DNA of 64,000 bases from Candidatus Edwardsbacteria bacterium (GTDB taxonomy: Bacteria; Edwardsbacteria; AC1; EtOH8), in NCBI GenBank assembly GCA_031082425.1, contig JAVHLB010000005.1, positions 188,137 through 252,136 on the forward strand, written 5' to 3'. Below the pieces are notes generated by a model that searched no databases, was not told the DNA's origin, and saw nothing but the letters and a program-made list of their open reading frames with translations. Positions 51,345 through 61,125 of this stretch are shown one piece after another; the first letter of the stretch is position 1; each line of letters starts with the position of its first letter. Position numbers and translations under genes: made by a program.

Positions 51345-51878
51345 CTATTCCTCCTCGACCCAGCTTACATATGGCAGGTTACGGTATTGCTGAGCATGGT
51401 CCAGGCCGTAACCGATGACGAACTTGTCGGGTATGGTGAACCCGACGTATTTTAAAATGCCCGGCTCCTTCTGGCGCCGCTCCTTCTTGTCCAGCAGGGC
51501 GCAGATCACCAGGCTGGCGGGATCCCTGGTCTTGAGGTTGTCGATCAGATAGGACAGGGTGATCCCGCTGTCCACGATGTCCTCCACCAGGATGACGTCG
51601 CGCCCCTTGATGTTGGTGTTCAGATCCTGCAGCAGGCGCACCACCCCGCTGGAGTTTTTTTGGCTGCCGTAGCTGGCCACCGAGATGAAATCCACCTCCA
51701 GGGGGATGGTGACGGCCCTTATCAGGTCGGCCAGAAAGACGAAAGAGCCCCGAAGGACACCCACCAACACCGGGTTTTTATCGGGGTAATCCCGTGAGAT
51801 CTCCCGCCCCAGCTCGAGGATCCTTTGCTGGATCTGCTCCCGGGAGATGAGGATATTTTTTGCCCCGTTGCGGATCAT
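51345..51878 (-). CDS. hpt: Hypoxanthine phosphoribosyltransferase
   Basis: 177 residues from ATG 51878, which overlaps the tilS stop (ATGA). The PRPP motif VILVEDIVDSGITLSYL is intact. It salvages hypoxanthine and guanine. A longer frame upstream lies within tilS and is unlikely to be used. Confidence 0.95.
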   Translation of the reverse strand: MIRNGAKNILISREQIQQRILELGREISRDYPDKNPVLVGVLRGSFVFLADLIRAVTIPLEVDFISVASYGSQKNSSGVVRLLQDLNTNIKGRDVILVEDIVDSGITLSYLIDNLKTRDPASLVICALLDKKERRQKEPGILKYVGFTIPDKFVIGYGLDHAQQYRNLPYVSWVEEE

Positions 51879-53272
51879 GATACAAATTCCAGCTTCAGGA
51901 TGTTTTTGGTCTCCCGGTTTACCGGCGCATGGTTGGAGCGTTTCAATCCGGCCAGCCAGATTATCTGGTCCCCGCACCTGATCACCGGCCAGAGATCGCG
52001 TTTGGCCCGGGGCACTTTGGCCTCTATGAAGATCTCCTTGGTCTTCTTCCTGTGCGACGACCCGAAGGGAACCATGGCGTCTCCCGGCCGGCGCTTCCCC
52101 ACCGTGAGATCAATCTCTTTCAGCCTGTCCCAGTCGTAATAGGCGGTATCGGCGCTTCGGGTCAGGATCTTTCCCCAGGCATGGGATCCGATGATTTTCG
52201 AAATGATCAGATGCCGGTTGAAGATCGTTTTTCCCGGTACCGCCAGCTTTTTAACGGCTGCGTCATTTTTAACCACGGCCTTGGTCGGAGGGATGACGAT
52301 CTCGGCGGTCTTATATCCGGTGATGCACCAGATTCCCGGCAATACCTCCCACCGGCTGCCCACTCGGCCGGCCATCAGATGAATGCAATTCTCGACAGCT
52401 TCAAAGCTGGGGGCAACCCCTTGCCGGGCAAGATGTAGAACCGCCAGCCTCAAAACATTCCGTTGTAAACCTTTATTATAACTATTAAACAATGATAAGT
52501 CAATATTAATTTTGGCCTTATGGATTTTGGCCGTCTGCCTGAAAGCCTGCTCAGCCAATTGGTCGACCAGTTCCAGATCGGACCCCGCGGACTCGGCCAG
52601 ATGGGATAATGATTGGGCTATCTGCGGGTTGTATTCTTTCAACTGCGGGATCAGGGTCAGGCGGATCTTGTTGCGGGAATATTCCGGGCTTTTATTGCTG
52701 CTGTCCTCCCGCCACTCGATCTTGTTGACCCGAAGATATTCCAGGATCTCCTCCCGGCCGATGCCCAGCATGGGCCGGATGAATTTTCCGTTGGCCGCCG
52801 GGATCCCTTTGAGTCCGGTCAGGCCGGAGCCCCGGATGATGTGCATCAGCACCGTCTCGGCCTGGTCGTTGAGGTTGTGGCCGGTGGCGATCTTTTGGCA
52901 GTCGTACCTATCAGCAGTTTTTATAAGGAATTCCCGCCTTAGTTCCCGTGCCGCGGTCTCGATGGAAAGCTTATGTCTCTTGGCGTATCCGGCCACATCG
53001 CGCTGGGCGGAGAAGAGCTTGACTCCCTCTTTTTTGGCCAGGACCTTGACGAATGCCTCGTCCTTATCAGACTCCGCACCCCTCAGGCGATGGTTTAAAT
53101 GCCCGGCCAATAAAGTGATCTTCAGATCTTCCCGCAGGTCCAGCAAAGCATGCAGCAAAAAGACCGAATCCGGCCCGCCGGAAAGGGCCACCAGTACCCT
53201 TTCCCTGGGCTTTATCAGCCGGCGGGAAACGATGAACTCCCGCATTTTATTTACCAGTAAATTCTTATGCAT
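51875..53272 (-). CDS. tilS: tRNA(Ile)-lysidine synthase
   Basis: 465 residues from ATG 53272. It converts C34 of the AUA-reading tRNA-Ile to lysidine, so that it reads AUA. The ATP motif is VALSGGPDSVFLLHALL, and ATGHNLNDQAET follows. The start is chosen at MHKNLLVNKM; the 29 codons before it lie upstream of the promoter. A promoter -10 box ends nine bases before it. Confidence 0.94.
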   Translation of the reverse strand: MHKNLLVNKMREFIVSRRLIKPRERVLVALSGGPDSVFLLHALLDLREDLKITLLAGHLNHRLRGAESDKDEAFVKVLAKKEGVKLFSAQRDVAGYAKRHKLSIETAARELRREFLIKTADRYDCQKIATGHNLNDQAETVLMHIIRGSGLTGLKGIPAANGKFIRPMLGIGREEILEYLRVNKIEWREDSSNKSPEYSRNKIRLTLIPQLKEYNPQIAQSLSHLAESAGSDLELVDQLAEQAFRQTAKIHKAKINIDLSLFNSYNKGLQRNVLRLAVLHLARQGVAPSFEAVENCIHLMAGRVGSRWEVLPGIWCITGYKTAEIVIPPTKAVVKNDAAVKKLAVPGKTIFNRHLIISKIIGSHAWGKILTRSADTAYYDWDRLKEIDLTVGKRRPGDAMVPFGSSHRKKTKEIFIEAKVPRAKRDLWPVIRCGDQIIWLAGLKRSNHAPVNRETKNILKLEFVS

Positions 53273-53281
53273 TTGCCATGA

Positions 53282-53310
53282 ATGATAACATATAAGACCT
53301 GTTCTGGCAA
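53282..53310 (-). promoter_or_regulatory. Promoter of tilS-hpt-ftsH-folE, very short or no leader
   Basis: Minus-strand TTGCCA (53310-53305), 17 bases, TATCAT (53287-53282). Only nine bases separate the -10 box from the tilS ATG, and no ribosome-binding site fits. Confidence 0.65.
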
Positions 53311-53330
53311 GGATAAATGAAAACAAAATA

Positions 53331-53353
53331 CCCGGCCTGGGAGCCAAGCCGGG
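53331..53353 (-). terminator. Hairpin terminator of the P-loop kinase gene
   Basis: CCCGGCTTGG pairs with CCAGGCCGGG (one wobble) around a three-base loop on the minus strand, then TATTTTGTTTT. It lies 20 bases after the stop. Confidence 0.75.
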
Positions 53354-53372
53354 ATGCAAGCATCTTTTTAAG

Positions 53373-53903
53373 CTAAAGTTTATAATGATCCCTGATCATC
53401 TGGGCCGCTTTTAACGGAGATAACCTGGTATTGTCGAGTTTCAAACTATTTCCATAGGGCATCGGCGTGAATAGGTCCCATTGCCTCAGGACTAACTTCA
53501 ATTTAGCGGTGGACTTGATCTTCCCATGTTTCCGGCGGGAGGCCGCCCCCACTCTTTTGAACAGCTCTTCCCTGCCGCAATAAAGCTGAACGAATCGGAC
53601 CCGCCCGCCGTTCTTGGCAACCACCCGTATGGTCTGCTTGACGAATTTATCATCCTGCGGATGATCATAGCAATAAGTAAATATCATGCCTTTAAGGCTG
53701 TATTTACAGGCTGTTTCGAATATCTTGAATCGCATTGCCGTGGCTGTTTCGGCAAAAGCCGGGGTGCCGAAATCGAAGATCGGAGCAATGGAATCGAAGG
53801 TCAGGTGATTGTGAAATATCTTATAGCCCGTCAACTTTGCCAGTTTTTTGGCGACGGTCAACTTCCCCGATGCCGGCGGTCCGTAGATGAATATCAGGTC
53901 CAT
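53373..53903 (-). CDS. P-loop nucleotide kinase-like protein
   Basis: 176 residues. It starts DLIFIYGPPASGKLTVAKKLA; the Walker A Lys is followed by Leu and Thr, as in one family of uncharacterised kinases with FHNHLTFD after the P-loop. The fold is that of shikimate or nucleoside kinases. Substrate unknown. It stands alone with its own hairpin terminator. Confidence 0.82.
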   Translation of the reverse strand: MDLIFIYGPPASGKLTVAKKLAKLTGYKIFHNHLTFDSIAPIFDFGTPAFAETATAMRFKIFETACKYSLKGMIFTYCYDHPQDDKFVKQTIRVVAKNGGRVRFVQLYCGREELFKRVGAASRRKHGKIKSTAKLKLVLRQWDLFTPMPYGNSLKLDNTRLSPLKAAQMIRDHYKL

Positions 53904-54049
53904 TTATTTGCCTTCATTTTTATCAACCTATTGGATGATCCCTTAAATACTGGAGGGACATGGCGCACCATGTCCCTAAAATGCAGATCATGAATTGATA
54001 CCCGAAAAATAAGTATCTTGGTGCCTGGGTGGTTTGCGTTCCAATAAAT

Positions 54050-54319
54050 TTAAAACCACTTCAGCAGGTAGGCCATCAGTATCACCCCCAGCAGGGCGAT
54101 GATGTTCAGCTTGAAGGTAAAGCCCAAGGTCAAGGTCATCACCAACAGATTGATGGTCACCGGCGGGTTCACCCCCGGGGTCACCGCCTTGGTGAAAAAG
54201 TCGTGCACCACGCCGCTGGGCAGCAGATATCCCACCAGGTCGCCCAGGGCGCTGCCCAACAACGCCCCGCCCAGCAGTATCAGCAGAAAGAAACCCACCC
54301 CTCTTCTCTTTAAGGCCAT
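54050..54319 (-). CDS. DUF4321 small membrane protein
   Basis: 89 residues with two or three hydrophobic segments. The form GFFLLILLGGALLGSALGD at the start, PPVTINLLVMTLTLGFTFKL in the middle and a short charged end matches DUF4321, a small membrane protein of unknown role often found near housekeeping genes. A GGAGAGGGG ribosome-binding site precedes the ATG. 16 bases separate it from the radical SAM gene. Confidence 0.8.
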   Translation of the reverse strand: MALKRRGVGFFLLILLGGALLGSALGDLVGYLLPSGVVHDFFTKAVTPGVNPPVTINLLVMTLTLGFTFKLNIIALLGVILMAYLLKWF

Positions 54320-54335
54320 AATTCACCCCTCTCCT

Positions 54336-55319
54336 TCAAAGGCCGACGATATCGGCCTTCCTGCCGCAATTTTGGCAGTTCTTATTCTTTATTCCGGTTA
54401 TCGCCGTCCGGTATCCCCGGCGTTCTATCAGCACCTTACCGCACTGGGGACAGAGGGTATCCTCTTTCCCCGGCAGGCTGACGTTTCCCAGATAGACGTA
54501 TTTGAGATCGGCCAAAGCCCGATCGTAGAATCTTATCAGCGTGCTTTCCGGCGTGGGCTCTATCTTGGTCTTATACTGCGGAAAGCATCGCGATAGATGC
54601 AGGGGGACCAGCGGATCCACGCTTTTCACGAAATTTACCAGGTCGTCAAAATTCTGGTCGGAATCATTGAGTCCCGGAATGACCAGGTTTGTCAGCTCGA
54701 TGTGACATCCTCCGTGCGCCGTCATGATGGTATCGAGCACGGTTTGCAGATCGCCCCGGCAGGTCTTTTTGTAGAAGCCGGCATCCATCGACTTAAGATC
54801 GATGTTCATGGCGTCTATCAGGGGCAGCAACTCCTCCAGCGGTTCCCGGTTGACCGTTCCGTTGGTCACCAGCACGTTGACCAGACCCTTTTCATGCGCC
54901 AGCCGGCAGGCATCCAGCAGGTATTCGAACCAGATGAACGGCTCGGTATAGGTATAGGCAAGGCCGATGGAATTAGACTTGGCAGCCAGATCCACCAGCT
55001 TTTGCGGTTCGACATATTCTGTCGGCACCTCCTGCTGGGAGATCTCCCAATTCTGGCAGAACTGGCAGTCCAGGTTGCAGCCGTTGGGTCCGGTGGAAAG
55101 TATCTGTTTTCCCGGATGAAAATGAAACAGCGGTTTTTTCTCGATGGGATCCATAGCCAGCGCCACCACTTGGCCGTAACTTAAGGCCTCCAGGATCCCG
55201 TCCGAATTTCGCCTGACCCGGCATAGCCCGGCCTTCCCCGGCGCTATCCGGCACAGGTGGGGGCACAGCAGACACTGCACAACATCGCCACCGGTCTTTT
55301 TATAATACTTTGCTTCCAT
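54336..55319 (-). CDS. amrS: AmmeMemoRadiSam-system radical SAM enzyme (AmrS-like)
   Basis: 327 residues. It opens with QCLLCPHLCRIAPGKAGLC, then DPIEKKPLFHFHPG and the radical SAM cluster CNLDCQFCQNWEIS (CxxxCxxC). A C-terminal zinc ribbon uses CPQCGK and CQNCGRK. This matches AmrS, part of a three-protein set with AMMECR1 and Memo domains. Neither partner is in the window. The substrate of the system is not established. An activase role as in PflA is the older alternative annotation. Confidence 0.9.
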   Translation of the reverse strand: MEAKYYKKTGGDVVQCLLCPHLCRIAPGKAGLCRVRRNSDGILEALSYGQVVALAMDPIEKKPLFHFHPGKQILSTGPNGCNLDCQFCQNWEISQQEVPTEYVEPQKLVDLAAKSNSIGLAYTYTEPFIWFEYLLDACRLAHEKGLVNVLVTNGTVNREPLEELLPLIDAMNIDLKSMDAGFYKKTCRGDLQTVLDTIMTAHGGCHIELTNLVIPGLNDSDQNFDDLVNFVKSVDPLVPLHLSRCFPQYKTKIEPTPESTLIRFYDRALADLKYVYLGNVSLPGKEDTLCPQCGKVLIERRGYRTAITGIKNKNCQNCGRKADIVGL

Positions 55320-55378
55320 TTTTATATTCCCGCCGTAACGTGGGTGGAGCCGGCAAAATGCTAAAGTCTAATATCCTG

Positions 55379-55416
55379 AAAACCTTTGTGATCTTTGTGC
55401 CCTTGGTGGTTTAAAC
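55379..55416. repeat. Dispersed repeat, CTTTGTG/CTTGGTGG type
   Basis: AAAACCTTTGTGATCTTTGT followed by GCCCTTGGTGGTTTAAAC: the reverse form of the ACCACAAAG repeat family, placed just beyond the yceD gene. Confidence 0.65.
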
Positions 55417-55428
55417 CTTGGGATGGGG

Positions 55429-55962
55429 TCACTTTTTCTTTTTCCCGGCCGGCTTTTTCTCCTCCAGCATAAGCAGGCCCTCCCAGCGGGGGTCCATGGA
55501 TCGCTTGCCGCACCGGCATTCCCCGTTGTTGAGATCCTTTCCGCAGGTCGGGCAGATGCCCCGGCAGTCCTCCGAGCAGAGCGGCTTCATGGGCAGGGCC
55601 AGTACCATGGCCTCCCTGAGGTCGGGCCACAGGTCGATCTCGTTGCCCCTGTAGGCTATCACGTTCAGGTCGTCGGAAGTAAGCTCCGCCTCCTTCCCCA
55701 CCAGCGCATCCTCTAATTTTCCGGTGCGGTAGAAAAGCTCCAGGGGCTGGCTGACGGAGCACCGGAAATCGTTCAGGCAGCGGGAACATTCCTGGAGAGC
55801 GGTGAAAGTCAAAGCCCCCTTGACCCTCAGGGTGCTGCCGCACTTCTCGATGACCAGGTCGCCCGAAAGATCGGCGAACTCCGGAGGGTCTCCGATGCTC
55901 CCCTTTCTCTCCACCCGGTAGGGATTGAACCCCTCCCGTAATTCCTTGACCCTGATCTTCAC
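55429..55962 (-). CDS. yceD: YceD/DUF177 family protein
   Basis: 177 residues from a GTG start. CSRCLNDFRCSVSQPLELFY and CRGICPTCGKDLNNGECRC are the two conserved cysteine regions of DUF177; the ending is Lys-rich. The family is linked to 23S rRNA and ribosomal-protein processing and usually precedes rpmF (L32). Here no rpmF follows: only 109 bases separate it from the radical SAM gene. Confidence 0.9.
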   Translation of the reverse strand: MKIRVKELREGFNPYRVERKGSIGDPPEFADLSGDLVIEKCGSTLRVKGALTFTALQECSRCLNDFRCSVSQPLELFYRTGKLEDALVGKEAELTSDDLNVIAYRGNEIDLWPDLREAMVLALPMKPLCSEDCRGICPTCGKDLNNGECRCGKRSMDPRWEGLLMLEEKKPAGKKKK

Positions 55963-56106
55963 TTGGTGCCCATTAGATTATATCGCCTTGATGATTGATC
56001 GCATGAGTTTAAAAATGGATTCCCTCTCGGGTCGGTTGAGTGCAGTAACCTGGATTTCCGCCAGAGTTTTGCTGAATGTAATGAAACGCGTGAATGACAA
56101 GTGGGT

Positions 56107-56141
56107 GAAAATCTTTGCGTCTTGGTGCCTTTGTGGCAAGG
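56107..56141. repeat. Dispersed repeat, CTTGGTGCCTTTGTGG type
   Basis: AAAATCTTTGCGTCTTGGTG followed by CCTTTGTGGCAAGG in the gap between ackA and yceD, same family as 55379-55416. Confidence 0.65.
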
Positions 56142-56154
56142 ATAACCCGGGGGA

Positions 56155-57480
<1,326 letters not shown>

Positions 57481-57683
57481 TGGTACACCTCATGAAATAT
57501 ATTTAAAGGTTTTTGTTAACAAAAAAAGATCCGGGCCGCGACAGCCATGGCAATTCCGGCCTGCAAGATAATAATGCCTGCTTATAAGGTCAGATTTTAT
57601 TCATGGCTTAATACCAAGCCGTTGAACCTCTGAAACCTTTTCAACTTTTAAACCTCCTGACAGCAGTCATCCTCTTTGTCAGT

Positions 57684-58178
57684 TCATCTCCTGGCGAACG
57701 GCATGCTGTAGATCCTTTTGATCCGGCGGTGGATCCTTACCATGGCGCTTTCCCGGAAGAAGAAATGCACCTCGCGTTTGGCCGATTCCGGCGAATCGGA
57801 GGCATGGACGCAGTTGAAGCGGGTGGCCGTGGCATAGTCATGGCGAATGGTGCCGAAGGCGGCCTCATCCGGGTTGGTGCTGCCCACCAGCTGGCGCAGA
57901 TTGGTTATGGCGTTCTCCCTTTCCAGCACGCACAACACGCTGGGATCCGAGGTCATGAACTTCACCAGGGCCTTGTAGAAGTTTTTTTTGCGGTGCATCC
58001 GGTAGAAACCCTTGGCCTGGGACTCGGTCATCTTGATCATCTTCATGGCTATGATCTGGAATCCGTCCAGCTCCACCCGGTGCAGTATCTCTCCGATCAG
58101 CCCCCGCTCCACCGCATCGGGCTTGATGATCATCAGGGTCCGCTCCGGCGGCCCTTTGGGATGCTGCTGCCCGGTCAT
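57684..58178 (-). CDS. ndk: Nucleoside diphosphate kinase
   Basis: 164 residues. It balances nucleoside triphosphates through a phospho-histidine. The catalytic His is in FNCVHASDSPESAK; TLMIIKPDAVERGLIG opens the domain. The C-terminus has a short basic extension. Its start overlaps the KOR gamma subunit stop (ATGA), an unusual but sensible pairing with a ferredoxin-driven energy pathway. Confidence 0.96.
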   Translation of the reverse strand: MTGQQHPKGPPERTLMIIKPDAVERGLIGEILHRVELDGFQIIAMKMIKMTESQAKGFYRMHRKKNFYKALVKFMTSDPSVLCVLERENAITNLRQLVGSTNPDEAAFGTIRHDYATATRFNCVHASDSPESAKREVHFFFRESAMVRIHRRIKRIYSMPFARR

Positions 58179-58717
58179 TTTTTTGCTTCCTTTCCCAGCT
58201 GGAACCCTATCTCCAGAGCTTTCTTATTCTTTTCCTCGGTTCCCTTGGGAATGCGGGAAAGCAAAGATTTCTCCAAAGCCTCCCGGCTGACCACCCCGGT
58301 GATCTGGGCGATGGCCGCCAGGGCGATGACGTTGGCGATGATCTCCAGCCCCACCTCCTCGCGGGCCTTCAGGCTCAGGGGCAGGCTGATCACTCCGGGC
58401 TTGTCGGCATTCTTGACGTACCAGGAATCCACGATGGCCACGGCGTCGGGGTTGAGGTCGCTGCTGTATTTATCCCAGGCCTCCTGGGTCATGGCCAGCA
58501 GGATGTCGATGGCGGTGGCCTTGGGGTAGAATATCTGCTTGTCGGAGATTATCACCTCGGCCTTGCTGGCCCCGCCCCTGGCCTCCGGGCCGTAGCTCTG
58601 GGACTGGACCACGTTCTTGCCGTCGTGCACCCCGGCCGCCTCGGCCAGGATGATCCCGGCGGTTATCATCCCCTGGCCGCCGGACCCGGATAATCTGATC
58701 TCGTATCTTTCTTTCAT
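58175..58717 (-). CDS. korC: 2-oxoacid:ferredoxin oxidoreductase gamma subunit (KorC type)
   Basis: 180 residues. The glycine-rich IRLSGSGGQGMITAGIILAE and SYGPEARGGASKAEVI are typical of gamma subunits. It completes the second oxidoreductase of the window. It lies 154 bases after the beta subunit gene; the gap shows no other feature. Confidence 0.93.
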   Translation of the reverse strand: MKERYEIRLSGSGGQGMITAGIILAEAAGVHDGKNVVQSQSYGPEARGGASKAEVIISDKQIFYPKATAIDILLAMTQEAWDKYSSDLNPDAVAIVDSWYVKNADKPGVISLPLSLKAREEVGLEIIANVIALAAIAQITGVVSREALEKSLLSRIPKGTEEKNKKALEIGFQLGKEAKK

Positions 58718-58871
58718 CTATCCTATCCTCGTATTAGATCACAGTTGTGGCAATTCACGCGTCCGACGTAGTTTGTCAGAAGGAACGCAGTTGGATGAAC
58801 TGCCCTTACATTGATTGGGGCCCGGTCCCCGTACCCTTACCCTCTGATCCCTGGCATCTGTTCCCTGTTCC

Positions 58872-59693
58872 CTACTTCCCCTGGGCCTTGTGTATGATCC
58901 GGTCGTAGATCTCGGTGTAGGGAACGGTCTCCTGATCGTGGAAGATCCCGGTGATGATCTTGCCGGCCGTCTGCTCCACCGGAAGTTTTTCGGCGGCCTT
59001 GATATTGATGGTATTGGCCTTCTGCCACTGCAGCATCTTGACCGCGTTGCCCTCCTTGTTCAGCCGGCCATAGAGGGTGGGACAGGGGCTGATGGCCTCC
59101 ACCAGCGAAAAGCCCTTCCTGGTCAGGGCGGTCTCGATCAGCTTTTCCAGCTCCAGGGCGTTGTAGGCCACTCCCCGGGCGGTGAAGGCCGCGCCGGCCG
59201 CCTTGGCCAGGGCGCAGGGATCGAAATCCCGCTCGGCCGTGCCGTAGGGCGCGGTGGAGGCCCGCTTGCCGATGGGGGTGGTGGGCGAGTACTGCCCGCC
59301 GGTCATCCCGTAGATGTTGTTGTTCATCAGGATCACGGTCAGGTCGGCGTTGCGGCGGCAGGCATGGATGAAGTGGTTGCCGCCGATGGCCAGGGCGTCG
59401 CCGTCCCCGGTGATCACGATCACATGCAGTTTGGGGTTGTGGAGCTTGACCCCGGTGGCAAAGGCCAGGGCCCGGCCGTGGGCGGTGTGCAGGCTGTTGA
59501 AATCCACGTACACCGGCATCCGGGAGGAGCATCCGATGCCGGAGACCATCACCATCTCGTCCCGGGACCAGCCCAGCTTCTGAACCGCCCGGATGATGGC
59601 CCCCTGGACGATGCCGTGGCCGCAGCCCGGACACCAGACATGAGGGAACTTTTTGCCGGGGCGGAGCATTTCGTATGACGGGTGCATTCTCAT
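58872..59693 (-). CDS. korB: 2-oxoacid:ferredoxin oxidoreductase beta subunit (KorB type)
   Basis: 273 residues. The TPP site GDGDALAIGGNHFIHA leading to NNNIYGMTGGQYSPT is complete, and CPGCGHGIVQGA is at the N-terminus. It holds the catalytic cofactor for oxidation of 2-oxoglutarate or a similar acid. ATGA joins it to the alpha gene. Confidence 0.95.
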   Translation of the reverse strand: MRMHPSYEMLRPGKKFPHVWCPGCGHGIVQGAIIRAVQKLGWSRDEMVMVSGIGCSSRMPVYVDFNSLHTAHGRALAFATGVKLHNPKLHVIVITGDGDALAIGGNHFIHACRRNADLTVILMNNNIYGMTGGQYSPTTPIGKRASTAPYGTAERDFDPCALAKAAGAAFTARGVAYNALELEKLIETALTRKGFSLVEAISPCPTLYGRLNKEGNAVKMLQWQKANTINIKAAEKLPVEQTAGKIITGIFHDQETVPYTEIYDRIIHKAQGK

Positions 59694-60826
59694 TTCGACA
59701 CCTCCGCAATGGCGTTCAGCACTTCGTTGGGGGTCAGCATCTCGCCGTCGTAGCGCTGGACAGGGACCACCCTGGTGTGGGTCTGGTTAAGGCGCTGGAT
59801 CTCGCCCAGTAGCTGCCCCTGGCTGATCTCGGCCACGATCATGGTCTTGACCCGGCGCAGGACCTCTTCCAGGGCCTGGTCCGGGAAGGGCCAGATGGTG
59901 GTGGGCCTGACCAGCCCGGCTTTGATCCCTTTGGCCCGGGCCTCCCTGATGGCCTGCTGGGCGCTGCGGGCCGCCCCGCCGTAGGCGAATACCGCGATCT
60001 CGGCGTCATCCATGAATTCCTGGTCCACTTCCAGCAGCTCGGGCCGGTGGCCCTCGATCTTCTCCTTCAGGCGGTCCATCTTCCACTGGATCTCGTCGGC
60101 CCGGCCGGTGGGAAAGCCATGCGGGTCGTGGGTCAGGCCGGTGATGTTGAAGCGGTAGCCGCTGCCCATGGAGGCGTACGGCCCGCCCACGCTGCTGCCA
60201 TCGCCGTAATGGGTGTATTCGGCCGGGCTGACGGTCGGCTGGGGATGGGTGTATACCGCCAGCTGGCCGGGAGCCGGCACCTCCATCTTCTCCCGCATGT
60301 GCCCGATGAATTCATCCAAAAGGAGGATCACCGGCATCCGGAATTTCTCGGCCAGGTTGAAGGCCTTGACGGTGAGCTTGAAGGATTCCTCCACCGATGA
60401 GGGGCAGAGCGCGATGGTGGGGTGGTCGCCGTGGGTGCCCCAGCGGGCCTGCATCATGTCGGCCTGGGCCCCCTTGGTGGGCAGCCCGGTGGAAGGCCCG
60501 CCCCGCTGGACGTTGACGATGACGCAGGGGATCTCGGCCATGCAGCCGTATCCCAGCAGCTCCATCATCAGCGAGAATCCCGGGCCGGAGGTGGCGGTCA
60601 TGGCCTTGGCCCCGGCGGCGGCGGCCCCCAGGATGGTGCCGATGCCCGCGATCTCGTCCTCCATCTGGATGAACTTGCCGCCTTTTTTCGGCAGCATCAA
60701 TGCCATGTCCTCGGCGATCTCGGTGGAGGGGGTTATGGGATAGCCCCCGAAGAAATCGCAACCGGCATAGATGGCGCCCAAGGCGCAGGCTTCGTTGCCC
60801 TGTAGTAATCTTATATCTTTGTTCAT
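59690..60826 (-). CDS. korA: 2-oxoacid:ferredoxin oxidoreductase alpha subunit (KorA type)
   Basis: 378 residues from ATG 60826, overlapping the ferredoxin stop (ATGA). LLQGNEACALGAIYAGC, GYPITPSTEIAEDMA and ATSGPGFSLMMELLG match KorA-type subunits, so 2-oxoglutarate is the likeliest substrate. Unlike the VorB paralogue in this window, it has no lysine-rich tail. Fourteen further upstream codons are open but overlap the ferredoxin gene. Confidence 0.94.
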   Translation of the reverse strand: MNKDIRLLQGNEACALGAIYAGCDFFGGYPITPSTEIAEDMALMLPKKGGKFIQMEDEIAGIGTILGAAAAGAKAMTATSGPGFSLMMELLGYGCMAEIPCVIVNVQRGGPSTGLPTKGAQADMMQARWGTHGDHPTIALCPSSVEESFKLTVKAFNLAEKFRMPVILLLDEFIGHMREKMEVPAPGQLAVYTHPQPTVSPAEYTHYGDGSSVGGPYASMGSGYRFNITGLTHDPHGFPTGRADEIQWKMDRLKEKIEGHRPELLEVDQEFMDDAEIAVFAYGGAARSAQQAIREARAKGIKAGLVRPTTIWPFPDQALEEVLRRVKTMIVAEISQGQLLGEIQRLNQTHTRVVPVQRYDGEMLTPNEVLNAIAEVSK

Positions 60827-61098
60827 TTCTTCTTCTCCCTGGTCAGGAAGATGGCCAGGTCCGGGCATCTTATTTCACACTGCCTGCAGAAGATACAGTC
60901 GTCGGGACGGGCCACTACCGGCTTGCGGTCCTCGCCCATCTCCAGGACATTCTTGGGACAGAAAGCCACACAGATCTCGCAGGATTTGCACCAGGGCTTG
61001 TAGACATACACCGGCAGATCGTAGCCCTTTTTAAAATCCTCCTCGATGGCAAGCCTGGCCTCCATCACATCGGTATTTTTGGCCATAAGGTCTCCCAA
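60823..61098 (-). CDS. korD: 2-oxoacid oxidoreductase delta subunit, two 4Fe-4S ferredoxin (KorD type)
   Basis: 91 residues with clusters CKSCEICVAFCP and CIFCRQCEIRCP. It passes electrons from the oxidoreductase to free ferredoxin. It leads the operon, with a GGGAG ribosome-binding site, 27 bases after the carbamate kinase gene on the left-hand side. Confidence 0.94.
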   Translation of the reverse strand: MGDLMAKNTDVMEARLAIEEDFKKGYDLPVYVYKPWCKSCEICVAFCPKNVLEMGEDRKPVVARPDDCIFCRQCEIRCPDLAIFLTREKKK

Positions 61099-61125
61099 TA
61101 TATTTAATGTTTTGATTTATCCGAT

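Noticed and set aside
53331..53353. Considered as an attenuator for tilS
   Set aside because: It lies upstream of the tilS promoter on the minus strand and directly after the kinase stop, so it is a terminator of that gene.
53373..53903. Shikimate kinase
   Set aside because: The P-loop lacks the usual GK-S/T order and the shikimate-binding residues are not seen; no other shikimate-pathway gene is adjacent.
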